Positions 10,925 to 21,889 of a DNA stretch of 64,000 nt are shown here, one piece after another (positions within the stretch are counted from its first letter, which is position 1; each line of letters opens with the position of its first letter). Under the pieces are notes generated by a model. The model did no database searches, was not told the DNA's origin, and worked only from the letters and a program-made list of their open reading frames with translations. The DNA lies in assembly GCA_030762935.1 (NCBI GenBank), contig CM060886.1:36937509-37001508 (forward strand), given 5' to 3'. This stretch comes from Hymenopus coronatus (lineage: Eukaryota; Arthropoda; Insecta; Mantodea; Hymenopodidae). A program made the position numbers and the translations under genes.

Positions 10925-11151
10925 AATTATTTATTTAGATTGTTTTTCTAATATTAATTAAATAGGTTGATAGTTTCGGTATAATTCTTTATTAAAATGT
11001 TATGTGTTTGAGACATCAATGCAACATGCTAAAGTATCTTCAATGTCCGTATTTGTGTAACCGAAAAATCATTACATACAAAACATTTGCAACCCCCCCC
11101 CCCAACAAAAATGTAGAGATAATTAAAGTATAAAACTTTTGTAATATGTTT

Positions 11152-11966
11152 ACTTTCTCTACTACGTATAGTAAACAGCGGAATTATTATATTGCACCGA
11201 AAAATTCCATGACAAAATTTCACGGAATATATGTTTTTTGTGGTCCGCTGAATCAAAAAATAAAATGAAAAACAAAAAACCGTGTGTATGTGTGATAAAC
11301 AACATACCAAACTTGATATTCTTCCAAAAAGCAACGCCACAATATTCAAAATATCCCCCTGCCCGAAACTACTCTTTACATGGAACATTTTTCAAAAAAT
11401 TTGATTTTCTTAAAAATGACTCAATTGCCATTAAAACGCCACGTGTTTAATATATTTTCAAGGCAGATGAAATAAAAATCTTGGATTTTCTGGAAGTAGT
11501 GTCATAAATGCTCTACAATATGAATAACTTTTGTATAACCGGAAAACCGCAGCAGATAAATAAAATCTTACCACAAAAACTGTAGAACTCGTTAAAACAC
11601 ATATTTTATGTGAGAAACGTTTTCTTGCGGAGTTGACCATTCTCCGGGATATGCTTGATATTGTTTAAACTTTCCATTAAACGATTTCTTAAATAGGAAT
11701 TCTACATTAATTTTTATTTTCCTTTTTTCCTTCTTTCTTTCCTTGCTGCTTTACTCTTGGTCAGGCAAAAATAAACGACTTTCAAAATCATCACATATCG
11801 TACCATTCTTAAAAGACGTGTCTATTCCTTTAACTTGGTGTATTCCTTATTTTCCTTGTAGCTACAATACCTGATATTGTTCGTCCTGTTTAGCATCAGG
11901 TAGATAGAAAAATAAGCTTTGTTGCAGATTTGGAAGAGGAAATTAATTCATTCTCATAGGTTAGAC
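11152..11966 (-). mobile_element. H element, strongly diverged copy
   Basis: It begins actttctctactacgtata. Recognisable blocks are ctttacatggaacattttt, ttgattttcttaaaaatgac, ggattttctggaagtag and aagctttgttgcagatttgg. The CATCAGA end is unreadable. The long minus-strand frame across 11029-11388 overlaps repeat sequence and a C11 homopolymer and has no domain. Confidence 0.7.
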
Positions 11967-12026
11967 ATTTTTTTACTATTTCGTATTGTTAGTTACTACA
12001 CTGACATTCTTTTGCAATTTACACGC

Positions 12027-12390
12027 CCGAAGCTCTGTAATATTCGATATTTAATCAAAATCGTTAGAACATTTTTAAAAAAATGAAAATTTTTGAAAAT
12101 ATTTCCATGTGAAGGGGTAGTTGGGGGTGGGGAGATTTTCTTGAAAATCTTTGTGTCGCATCCTTGGAAGATACTGAACTTAAATACCAACTTTGATATT
12201 TAACAAACTTATCATTTTTAACTATACTGCCCACAAACACACACACGCACGCAAACGGAAATTTCTCTAAAAAAAAAAATTTTTTTGGATTCAGGGGATC
12301 TCAAAACATGTGAAATCTCGAAATCGAATTTTTGGATGCATTACAATGCCTTCTGTATATACTATGTATATAGTACATGTAGAGAAAGTA
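12027..12390 (+). mobile_element. H element fragment, palindrome-end half
   Basis: It starts within the block atatttaatcaaaatcgtta and runs through tgaaaatctttgtgtcgcat. It ends at the hairpin (atactatgtatatagtacatg, then tagagaaagta). The CATCAGA half is missing. Confidence 0.8.
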
Positions 12391-13058
12391 ATAAAATATA
12401 AATTTTGGTAGTATTCTAAGTTAAAATTCTATAACACAGTATATAATATCTAGCACTGACAACAAATTATGACAAATTAATTTCATTAATTACATTAATA
12501 TAAAGATACGCATACGGATTTGAAGATCTAATTTTGAAGAATATGCCGCTTCAAATAGTGAACTCTATTTAATGTCTGTGCATCGTTTTACGTTTTTCAG
12601 AATACATACAAGAGAAAGAAAAGGAATACAATAACCATAAAATGTAAATACCAAAACAAGGTCAGGTCTCTGAAAGCAGCAATGTCCTGCCAAAGCGAAA
12701 TACGGAATGGAAATCACGTTGACCGAACTGTCGCAAAACAAGCTTAATGCCCAACATTTGAAAGCATCCCTTGTACCAACAAAATACACCCCCTCCTAGT
12801 GCCCTATGATTTAGCAGGGCAGACCTATCTCCTCGGGACATCAGACTGTGGATGCTGGTTTCATCTATTGCTTCACTTGAAAGTTATTGAAGCAAGCGAA
12901 AACAACAGGCAGCGGATATGGGATAAGTTTTCTACTTCCGTCGTCATGAAGACAGACAAATATAAGGAAGCATATTGCTGTACTGCTAGCTTGCAAAGCG
13001 AACTTTTCTATGATTGTCTGTATGTGTGTGGAGGGGAGGCGTTTTTAAACAAAACAAT
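12391..13058. other. Unassigned interval with overlapping short frames
   Basis: Frames at 12565-12789 (minus, 74 residues) and 12799-13062 (plus, 87 residues) show no motif I know and no matching second copy. I cannot support either as a gene. Confidence 0.4.
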
Positions 13059-13425
13059 CTGATGTGTTCTATTTACGTGACTTTCTCTACATCTCTGCAA
13101 TAAATTACTGTTAAAAAGCTTATTCGTCTATTTACTTAATGCTAATCGAGATAAAAATCAGCAGAAAGGGTCCTATTACTTGCTTTCTTATAAGTAGAAC
13201 GCAAATAAGGGAGTTCCATAGATTAAATCGATAGTGAAATAATTTAAAATCTGATTGATATGTGACTGAAGTTCGTTTGTTTGTATGGACAGGAGTTGAG
13301 AAAGGTAGTATTTTAAAGTTTAAACCAAAACCAAGGAATATCTCAAAAACGACCTACTCCAGGAAAAATATGTATATAGCATAGATTGTGTTTTAACGTG
13401 TTCTACATTTTTTGTGTAGTATGTT

Positions 13426-13427
<2 letters not shown>

Positions 13428-13463
<36 letters not shown>
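13428..13463. repeat. (AAT)n microsatellite, LINE 3' tail
   Basis: About twelve AAT units sit between the interrupted H sequence and the LINE 3' end. They are best read as the tail of the LINE on the minus strand. Confidence 0.85.
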
Positions 13464-13465
<2 letters not shown>

Positions 13466-14475
13466 TAATATCGCGTACAAGTTGTAATTATGTTTGGAGT
13501 TCTTTTGTACAAAAGTTTATCACTGATTTGATCCACTTTGAACACGTTAGGACATGGTATCTGTCACATATATTGTCACAAGTATGACCTACACAGGTGT
13601 CGCCCGGGACGTGAAAGGTCCATGTGCTGCCGTGAAGTGTCGGACCGTTTGGTTCGTGCCAGTCCAGTTCCGGTTTACAATGGCTTCCAATGAATAATAT
13701 TCTGGTCAGATGTCCTTCCTCTTCATTGTTGTTTCGTCGAGCGCCTTCTTCCAGTTGGAGGTCCAAGTCTTGTCCTAAGTTCTTCTATTAAGAAGGCTTC
13801 TCGTGCTAGCAGGTAGACCAATCTAGATAGAGTGTGCTTCGACACTCCCAGTGTAGCCTTCAGGAAGCTGGCTTTAACGCTCTCTAGGGTGTGGAAGTCT
13901 TTCGTGCGGAGTTTGTCTCATGTTTAGTCTAGTCCGTACCTAAGTATGGGCACTATTTTTGGGTTGAACAGTGCCATCGCAGATTTGAGGGATAATTTTG
14001 TTAGTTCTCGTATGTCGTGTATTGTTTTTTGTGGTTAATGTGGCTCTTTGTGTATTCTGAATGAGTTTGTTGTGGTCTGTAGGATTAAGCCGAGGTATTT
14101 GACTTGCTTGACTGTTTACCGAGGTTCGTTCTTCAAGTAGGATTTATCCTCCTGGGATGTCTTGCCTCCTTTTCTGAATATCATATGTTCGGTTTTCTCC
14201 TTATTTATCTGTAGTTCGTTTTTGTCAGTCCATCTCTCCAGTGCGGTTACTGCCTTCTGTAGTTCCTTTCTATCATGACATCCCAAAACCAAGTCGTTGA
14301 CATAAATGTAAATCCTAACTTTTGGTGCTTCTTCTTTGATTTCTTCTACGACGTCGTACGCTGCTACGCTGAATAGTAGGGAGCTGATGGGATCTCCCTG
14401 CAGAACTCCATTTGTGTGAGCGAGGATTGCTGATGTGGTTACGTTGTCCGAGATCTGTGTGTTATTGCTCTGTTG
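13428..14475 (-). mobile_element. 5'-truncated non-LTR retrotransposon (LINE), reverse transcriptase 3' part
   Basis: On the minus strand from 14475 downward the translation gives a reverse transcriptase palm region. It contains GVLQGDPISSLLF and a mutated catalytic box YVND in place of the usual YADD, then a thumb-like stretch with YLGLIL. Downstream is SFLKATLGVSKHTLSRLVY, and near the stop at about 13488 a Cys/His segment (CVGHTCDNICDRYHVLTC). Internal stops and frameshifts make it dead. The 5' two thirds, including any endonuclease, are missing. The element ends in a microsatellite tail, reading (ATT)n on its own strand. This is the layout of a 5'-truncated target-primed insertion. I cannot assign a clade with certainty; an R1/I/LOA-like group is possible from the C-terminal Cys/His segment. 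Confidence 0.85.
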
Positions 14476-14984
14476 AATATTGTAGTAAAATTTTGTGCAT
14501 CTATTACGGTTTAGCAGTTATGCAAAATTCCGTAAAGTTCATCCAGAAGAAAATAGTCTTCAGAGGCTATTCCCAGAAAATTCAAGATACACATTTTATT
14601 TATCATGTAAATATCTGATATATAAGAGATTTCAATCAAAATTGTTCGAGCCATTTTCGAGAAAATCAAAATATTCGAAAAATATTCTATGTAAAGGGTA
14701 GCTGGGGAAGGGGGAGTTCTTGAAAAATTTTGTGTCTCATCCTTGGAAGACACTGAACTTAAATATCCAGTGTGGTATTTGACGGAGTTTTCGTTTTTGA
14801 TCTATGCTGCCCAGACACACACGCACAAGCAAACACGGATATTTTAAAAATGCTTTTTTGGACTCAGGAGGTCTCAAAACATGTATTTCTGGTGAAATCT
14901 CGGTATCGAGTTTTTGAGTGCAATACAATACCTTATCTATACACGTGTACAATAAAATAATGGCACACTCTTGTCTGCTCAAAC

Positions 14985-15215
14985 ATAAGTATAGAAATAA
15001 ATGTATCGTAAAAGCTTTCCCATTTTAAGTACATCGAATGCGACATAAGTATAGACGGATAAAATGAAATATGATATAAAATTAATAAATTCCAACTATC
15101 ATGTGGAACAATAAATTAAACTTTTGAAATATAAGACGAGAAAGGAAACAAAATCTCACATTTTATAGAGCATTGTCACTACCAGCCTCATTATGCCAAC
15201 TGCCTCACATTTGAT
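14985..15215 (+). pseudogene. Reverse transcriptase tail fragment, copy 1
   Basis: In several frames the translation gives HFKYIECDIS, INKFQLSCGTI and FYRALSLPAS. These correspond in order to the FKYLG, KFQ.ICGTI and FYK.MAVPTLLYGSE segments of the post-catalytic part of a non-LTR reverse transcriptase family. Stops and shifts are frequent. The unit is repeated about 440 bases downstream. Confidence 0.6.
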
Positions 15216-15424
15216 GTGTGCATTGGAGAATCAGCAAATAACGAGCTTCATTTTAGTCCTCTCTAAGTACGACCCCTCACCGTCTCCGCTGATGAGCAAG
15301 AGGGGTAAAACGATGATCTCTCTGCCAGTTCCCACCTACCAATGTTAACTTGTTGCAGCGCTGCTGAGTTCTGCAACTCTACGATCTCTGAATCCCTCAA
15401 ATACCTGGCATTTGTGCTGTCTGA

Positions 15425-15855
15425 TAGAAGAAAAACCATTGGAACAGATTTCCCATTTTAAGTACATAGGATACGATAAATGTGTGTATCCAGATAATGA
15501 AGTGGAATATATAATTAAGAAATTCCAACAATTTGAAGGATACCTAAGACACGAATGGAAACAAAGCTTAAATTTTATAAAATAATGGCAGTACCAATTT
15601 TATCATATGGAAACAAATTATGAAACTGAAAACAGACGTATATATGTAACATAGAAAGCGCTGAATTGTGGGTTTTTGAGGATATGAAAGGTTTTACAAG
15701 AACGGATCAAATAAGCAATGTGGATATACGTGAAGAATTAAAGATATATGTGATGTAAACGAGGAGATTGAAGAAAGTAAAAATAACTGGAAGCAACTCA
15801 TGAATAGAAGAGAGAATACATCGTCATGTACTCAAAGGTAGAAAAAATCTTGGTT
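15425..15855 (+). pseudogene. Reverse transcriptase tail fragment, copy 2
   Basis: It begins with the same wording as copy 1 (cccattttaagtacata) and encodes, across frameshifts, HFKYIGYD, IIKKFQQFEGYLRHEWKQS, MAVPILSYG and IESAELWVFEDMKGFTRTDQ. It ends with ISNVDIREELKIY. This is the C-terminal region of the same reverse transcriptase type as at 36.0 kb (GCTRK- and RNEDI-like segments). It carries no catalytic residues and is a relic. Confidence 0.7.
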
Positions 15856-15859
15856 GCGC

Positions 15860-16678
15860 CAGGGTGACTAATCGTGCTAGTTTGTCAGCATTTCTAGGCT
15901 CGAATTCTGAGGCCTTCACTGAAATATACTGTCAATTATCGTATCATTAATTTCAGTAGAAGTTTATGCTCTGTTTTTCATCCTACATATGCTTTACATT
16001 ATGCCATAAATAACCCTTAATATTGGCCCTGATATTCATTGCTTGACTTCACAAAGAGAAATTTTCTTGTTAGGCTGTTGTTGAAATTAATTCAAGCCAA
16101 TTTCTTTTTGTACATTTTCATTCCACAATAGCTTATGAGTTTAAATAGAGGACGATGAAAAAGCTTTTATAAATAATTTGGTTTTTAATGGGGACCACGT
16201 CGTTTACCCCACTTCCTAAAAGAGGCGGGAAAACAAAATGGTTCGTTTTAAGCGGTCGGTCGGTCGAACCAGAGAGAATTTAATTCCTGTTATTGAGTTA
16301 CATAGGGTCTTTTGAGCCTTGGTGTACGCGAGGTCAAAGATAAAGGGAGGTCGTTCAATTCGGAGTCCGGGAACAGTCACGTTTCGACTAGATGTGCCAC
16401 TAGACCTGGTGGAACTTACCAAATTAAATCGCAGTGGTCCTTTGCTTCCCAAATGCGGCTCATGCCTTTGATACGCACGAAAACAATGTGCTTTATGCAT
16501 TATCTGCAATCTCTTGGAGCGCTGTTTGTATGTTTAACTTTGAACAAGATAACAGACAGCTGAATAATCGCTATTGTTTCTTTGATACTTGGGGTTACTC
16601 TTTTAAAAGTTTAAGAAAAGTCTCCACTTTACCTTTTCCATCCCATTCTTAGTGCTAGACCTACATATTAATAAAAAA
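15860..16678. other. Unassigned interval
   Basis: Frames at 16312-16563 and 16434-16652 overlap each other and a minus-strand frame. None shows a domain, and no repeated landmark is seen. It could be unique intergenic DNA. Confidence 0.4.
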
Positions 16679-18055
16679 TCTTATGTGCTCCATTCACATG
16701 ACTTTCTCTACATCCCTACAATAGATTACTGCTAAAAAGCTTATTCTTCTATTTACTTAATGCCAGTTGAGAAAAAATGAGCAGAAAGGTTATTTCTTGT
16801 TTTCTTGTAAGTAAACGAAAAATAATGGAATCCCACGGAATAAATCGATACTCAAATCTTTTAAAAGCTGGTTGCTATGTGATTGAAGTTCCTTTGTTTG
16901 TATTGATAGGAGTTGACTAATTTTCGTATGAGAAAAGTACACATTTTTACTTTCTCTATACGTGCTATGTATATAGTATATAGAGAAGGTATTGCACTCC
17001 ACCAAAAAATTCGATACCGAAATTTCACCGGAAATATATGTTTTAGGGTCCCTGTATCCAAAAAAAGTATTTTCAGAAAAAGGTCCGAGTGTGTTTGTGT
17101 GTCCGTGTGTGTCCGTGTGTCCTTGTGTCAGCGTGTCCGTGTGCCTGTGTACACGATAACTCAAAAACGAGAAGTCGGTAAAATACCAAACTTGGTATTT
17201 AAGTTTAGTATCTTCCAGAGATGATACACGAAGATTTTAGAAAACTCCCTCCCACCCCCAACTACTTTGACAACTCCTGTCCATACAAACAAAGGAACTT
17301 CAGTCGCAGAGCAACCAGCTTTTGACTATCACTTTAACCTATGGTATCCCCTTATTTCGCTTTTACTAACAAGGAAGCAAGTAATAAGACTATTTCTGTT
17401 AATTTTTGCTCCATTAGATGAAGTAAATAGAATAATTTGTTGCAGTGATATAGAGAAAGTCATGTGAATGGAACACATTAATTTTGAAACTGAAACAAAT
17501 AGCTAGCAATTCTAAAAAATGGTCAACTCCATGCAAAAAGGTGTGTAACAAATTATATGTTTTAACGAGCTCATTTCTGTGTTGTAAGTGTTTGTGTATC
17601 TCTTGTACAAAATTCCGGACAATTCATTCAGAATAAATGTCTTCAGAGGCTATTCCCAGAAAATTCAGGAGTTAAATTTTATTTGTCAGATAAATATCTT
17701 TAATATACGAAATTTTAATCAAAATCATTTGAGCCATTTTTGAGAAAATCAAAATTTGCGAAAAAAGTTCCATGTAAAGGGGAGTTTGGGGTGGAAGGAT
17801 TTTTCTCATATTTTCGTGTCGCATCCCTGGAAGATACTTAACTTAAATATACCAAGTTTGCTATTTTATCGACTTTTCGTTTTTGAGCAATCTTGCTCAC
17901 AAGCGCACGGACACGTGGACCTTTTTCTGAAAATGATTTTTTTGGTCACAAGGGACCCTAAAACATATATTTCAGGTGAAATATCGGTATCGAATTTTTG
18001 GGTGTGTGCAATACCTTCTCTATATACTATGTACATTGTGCATGTAGAGAAAGTA
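16679..18055 (+). mobile_element. H element (outer) of composite 1
   Basis: It starts tcttatgtgctccattcaca and is interrupted after gagaaaagtacacattttt by an oppositely oriented H copy. It resumes at about 17485 with gaaactgaaacaaatagcta and ends with tgtagagaaagta. The words aatagctagcaattct after the interruption are shared only with the neighbouring composite at 18.1-19.7 kb. Confidence 0.85.
16949..17480 (-). mobile_element. H element (inner) of composite 1, internally deleted
   Basis: It begins actttctctatacgtgcta and ends catgtgaatggaacacatta. About 295 bases are missing compared with the inner copy of composite 2: the sequence jumps from cccccaactac to tttgacaactcctg. The GT/GTCC tract is long (about 17088-17150). 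Confidence 0.85.
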
Positions 18056-18059
18056 AAAA

Positions 18060-19722
18060 TCTGATGTTTCCATTCACATGACTTTCTCTACATCCCTGCA
18101 ATAGATTATTGCTAAAAAGCTTATTCTTCTATTTACTTTAATGCCAATTCAGAAAAAGTTAGCAGCAAGGTTCTTATTACTTGTTTTCTTGTAAGTAAAC
18201 GGGAAATAATGGAAAAAAACGGACTAAATTGACACTCAAATCTTGAAGTTCCTCTATTTGTATTGATAGGAGTTGACAAATTCTCGTATGAGAAAAGTAC
18301 ACGTTTTACTTTTTCTACACGCACTATGTGCATAGTGTATAGAGAAGATATTGCACTCCACCCAAAAAATTCGATACCGAAATTTCACCGGAAATATTTG
18401 TTTTAGGGTTCCTTATATCCAAGAAAAGCATTTTCACAAAAAGGTCCGTGTGTGTACGTGTGTCAGTGTGTCCGTGTGTCCGTGAGTCTTTGAGAACGAT
18501 AACTCAAAAACGAAAAGTCGGTAAAATACCAAACTTGGCATTTAAGTTTAGTATCTTCCAGGAATGCGACACGAAGATTTTAAGAAAAATCCCCCCACCC
18601 CAAACTACCCTTTATATGGAATTTTTTTCAAAAATTTTTATTTTCGCAAAAATGGCTCTGTCGATTTTGATTAAAGTATCATATATTAAAGATTATTACC
18701 TGACAAACAAAATGTATATCTTGAATTTTCTGGGAATAGCCTCTGGAGACTACTTTATTCTGGAAGAATTTTACGGAATTTTGTATAACTGCTAAACCGT
18801 AATATTTAGATAAAATTTACTACACAAGAAATTTAGAGCACGTTAAAACACACAATTTATGTAATATACATTTTTTCGTGGAGTTGATCTTTTTTGAGGT
18901 ATTCATTGTTTTTAGTTTAAGCTATAAAAAACTTAACATTTCTCATACAGAAATGTATCAACTCCTGTCCATATAAGCAAATGAACTTCAGTCACATTGC
19001 AACCAAGGAAACAAGTAATAAGACTATTACTGCTAATTTTTTCTCGAGTAGCAGGAAGTAAATAGAAGTATAAACTTTTTAACAATAATTTGTTGCAGAG
19101 ATGTAGAGAAAGTAATGTGAATGGAATACATCATATTCTTTAAAACTGAAACTAATAGCTAGCAATTCTCAAAAACGGTCAACTCCAGGAAAAATATGTG
19201 TATAACATAAACTAAGTGTTCTAACGAGCCCTTCATTTCTGTGTTGTAAGTGTTTGTCTATCTCTTGTACAAAATTCCAGAAAATTCATTCATAATAAAT
19301 GTCTTCATAGGCTATTCCATGAAAATTGAAGATATCCGTTTTATTTGTCCTGTAAATATCTTAAATGTAAGAGATTTTAATCAAAATCGTTAGAACCATT
19401 TTTGAGAAAAAAAAATTGAAAATTCAATTTTTTTTTTCATGTAAAGGGTAGTTGGGGAGGGGATTTTCTTGAAAATCTTCGTGTCGCATCCTTGGAAGAT
19501 GCTGGACTTAAATATTCAGTTTGGTATTTAAAGGACTTTTCGTTTTTTAGCTATGCTACACACTCACACGCACTGGAAGACAAACAGACACATGGACATT
19601 TTCTAATTTTTTGTGCAGTGTCTCAAAACATGCATTTCCAGGAAAAATCTTGATATCGAATTTTTGGGTGCCTTACAATGCCTTCTCTATACACTATGTA
19701 CATAGCACGTGTAGAGAAAGTA
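18060..19722 (+). mobile_element. H element (outer) of composite 2
   Basis: It starts tctgatgtttccattcacat directly after the A run that ends composite 1. It is interrupted after gaaaagtacacgtttt and resumes with ctttaaaactgaaactaata and the shared word gctagcaattct. It ends tgtagagaaagta. The position and orientation of the interruption are the same as in composite 1. Confidence 0.85.
18308..19134 (-). mobile_element. H element (inner) of composite 2
   Basis: It begins actttttctacacgcacta and ends atgtgaatggaatacatcat. It keeps the central blocks that the inner copy of composite 1 has lost. It lacks a short stretch after cattgcaaccaagg (the cagcttttgactatcactt block), so the two inner copies have changed independently since they separated. 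Confidence 0.86.
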
Positions 19723-19732
19723 TAAAAAGGTT

Positions 19733-19973
19733 TCGCCTGCCTCCGTAATGTGGAGTAGCGTGTCTCTCACATTAAGAGGTCACGAATTCGTATCTCGTTT
19801 AGGGTGAGTTGCCCGAATACGATTTTTTCGGAGTTTTCCCTTATCCTGAGAAGGCGAATATCGAGCAATTTTAAGCTCTAAGAATCCCAAGATCATTTTA
19901 GCATTCATTTCACTGATTTCATTTATCGTCCGATATGACCAACCAGACTAAAGGACGTTAACCTTAAAAAAGG

Positions 19974-19975
<2 letters not shown>
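19733..19975 (+). mobile_element. SINE family S1, complete copy
   Basis: The head is ccgtaatgtggagtagcgtg with gaggtcacgaattcgtatct (B box). The body has ttttcccttatcctgagaag, and the 3' block is gatatgaccaaccagactaa and aggacgttaacc with a short A run. It lies immediately after the H composite. Confidence 0.85.

Positions 19976-19976
<1 letters not shown>

Positions 19977-20011
<35 letters not shown>
19977..20011. repeat. (GA)n microsatellite
   Basis: A pure GA dinucleotide tract follows the S1 3' tail. It creates the low-complexity serine/leucine run in the overlapping minus-strand frame. Confidence 0.9.
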
Positions 20012-20013
<2 letters not shown>

Positions 20014-20819
20014 CTTCATTTTTCTGTGAGCAGTAAGTGATCCGAACCTCGTAATTTCTACACCGCTTAACTTAGGTAGAGAACTGGATATTGAGGTTTT
20101 AATTAAAATACACTGAAGTGCCCTTAATTTTGGTAAAACATTTATTTTTACACAAAGGATCACAAGTGCGTGTATGTAAAGTCAGGTATTATGACCATAA
20201 AACGAAAATTTGCTTTGTTGTATCTTGCAATCTTTAGTTTACTAGTTGAAAACTTTCCGCTTTAAACCTACATTTTTCATAGAAAATATTTGATTAGCTT
20301 TTTATTATTCAGTAACTGACTTAATTATTTTAAATAACCACTGTAACATTGATGTGATAACATTTTTGTGATGTATTACGATCAACCCACTTTTTATACT
20401 CACATGTTTAATTTCATATCTTTCTGTATGCTATTTCTCTACTTCTTGACCGTCATGATATATAAAGACTTTCAAAATCACTTCAAAGTATAAACTGCTA
20501 TAAATACCATAATACTTGGGATAAGATAAAAACAAAAAGTCACATACTCGGCAAGCAACGTGCTTCTGTTGTTGTTTGTTGTTCTTTTTTTTTTTTTTAT
20601 TGTTTTTTGTTTTTATCAGCATTCCGTTACCATGGGTACAGTGTTGCTGAATAAAACATAGTTATTTTGTTCATACTGCTATAAGAATTTGTAATTGCAA
20701 ATTATGTAATGCAGCTGATTTAATGCTATTATGAAAACGAGAAGTTTTTCTCAAGGTCTGAGAAAATTTAGAACTATTAATAATATAAGAGAAAGCCCAT
20801 TTCCATTCAATTTTTCCAA

Positions 20820-21065
20820 AAAAGTGGCCGCCGCCATCTCCAGATTCAATTTTACCGACTTTTGGTTAAGGGGTTACCTTAAAGAACGAGTTTTCCTGAA
20901 ATATCCAACAGCCATACAGCAATGAGGTTGCTATCTCGCAAGAAATTGCTCATGTTACAAAACTTCATTTGCAAAATATTGTGCATGCAGTCGCAGAAAG
21001 AATAATGCACTTTGAACAAGAGAACAGAGGATATCTTCTCAATGTTTTATAAAACCCCATTGTTT
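20820..21065 (+). pseudogene. Mariner/Tc1-type transposase C-terminal fragment
   Basis: Across one frameshift the translation reads WPPPSPD, then FTDFWLRGYLKERVFLKYP. Further on in another frame it reads LQNIVHAVAERIMHFEQ. This matches in order the WPPRSPDLTPLDFFLWGYLK region, which holds the last catalytic Asp, and the helical end of mariner-like transposases. Stops after ATAIQQ-type sequence and the shift show it is non-functional. No upstream catalytic motif or terminal repeat was found. Confidence 0.7.
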
Positions 21066-21350
21066 AATCAGTATGTGACTTCTTTTGTTATTTTCCCCAT
21101 CTTAAATCTAATATACAAATGAATCGCTGAAATGTATGTACGTGTATCACTTCCCAATGACTGCATCAAATTGATGAATTTGTTTTTTTTTTTCTGTTGT
21201 GTTCGTTATTGCCACGACAAGGTTTGTGGAGATGAAAATGTTTAAAAATAGTACGGGAAAGTATTTAAAATATCATAATATGAATAAAAACCGTGCTAAG
21301 TAAACGCATTTCGGTTAAAGGCCGCCAGATGGCAGTGGTACAAGTTATTT

Positions 21351-21630
21351 GTTGCTAAATGGTCCTAGTACTGCTATATATTTCCCTTCCCATTCAATGT
21401 TAAGGTAACGCACCAGTTTATCGACACAATAGCGCAATGCAGCAGTGAAATTCAAATAGATTTTTATGTATTAACTGTCCTTTCTTTACTCCTATCGTTT
21501 AAAATAAAGAAGCAAAGAAGCTTTTCTGACGGCGAACACCTAGAGTAAGTACTTATTTTATTTGCCACTAGATGGCTTTAGAAATATTTTTCCTCCCTAT
21601 CCAATGTTAAAGTAACGCAACAATTTATCG
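21351..21630. repeat. Pair of about 70-bp imperfect direct repeats
   Basis: The block at 21351-21423 (ttgctaaatggtcctagtac, then caatgttaaggtaacgcacc) recurs at 21561-21630 (gccactagatggctttagaa, then caatgttaaagtaacgcaac). The spacing is about 208 bases. The second block abuts an H fragment. I do not recognise the parent element. Confidence 0.7.
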
Positions 21631-21886
21631 GTTTTTATTTTGTTCTACTCCTAGTCAAGCAAAGAAGCGATTTGCAATGACAATCGCGTAACGACAGCTT
21701 TTAAAACATTTGACTATTGATTTAGTGTAGTGCATTCCCTTAGCTCCAGTCTGCTTATAAGGAACTAAGTAATAAAATTCTGCAAATATTTATCTCTTTT
21801 AGCATGGTGTTGAAAGAGGAATGCTCTTTTGTAAGAAGTTTGTTTCTAGAGTAGCTAGAGAAAGTCATGTGAGTGTAACACATTAG
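21631..21886 (-). mobile_element. H element fragment, CATCAGA-end third
   Basis: It starts ttttgttctactcctagtca, runs through agcttttaaaacatttgact and tataaggaactaagtaat, and ends catgtgagtgtaacacattaga. It is the same subfamily variant as the copy at 2.5-3.4 kb. Confidence 0.82.
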
Positions 21887-21889
21887 ATT

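Larger units (their letters stand above)
13059..14962 (+). mobile_element. H element split by a LINE insertion
   Basis: The first part reads tctgatgtgttctatttacg to about 13427, where tttgtgtagtatgtttta breaks off. After the insertion the element resumes at about 14475 with attgtagtaaaattttgtgc followed by tattacggtttagcag. It ends in a decayed hairpin (tatacacgtgtac). In uninterrupted copies tttgtgtagtaagtttttgt runs straight into tctcttacggttta, so the host is collinear and the tgtagta stretch is present at both edges. Confidence 0.85.

Noticed and set aside
11029..11388. 119-residue minus-strand frame as a gene
   Set aside because: It spans a C11 homopolymer and diverged H sequence and has no recognisable domain.
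13488..13766. Independent small gene with a Cys/His motif
   Set aside because: It is the in-frame end of the truncated LINE; upstream sequence in other frames continues the reverse transcriptase.
21351..21630. Short LTRs
   Set aside because: The direct repeats are only about 70 bp, lack TG...CA ends, and enclose 137 bases without any retroelement protein or primer-binding site.
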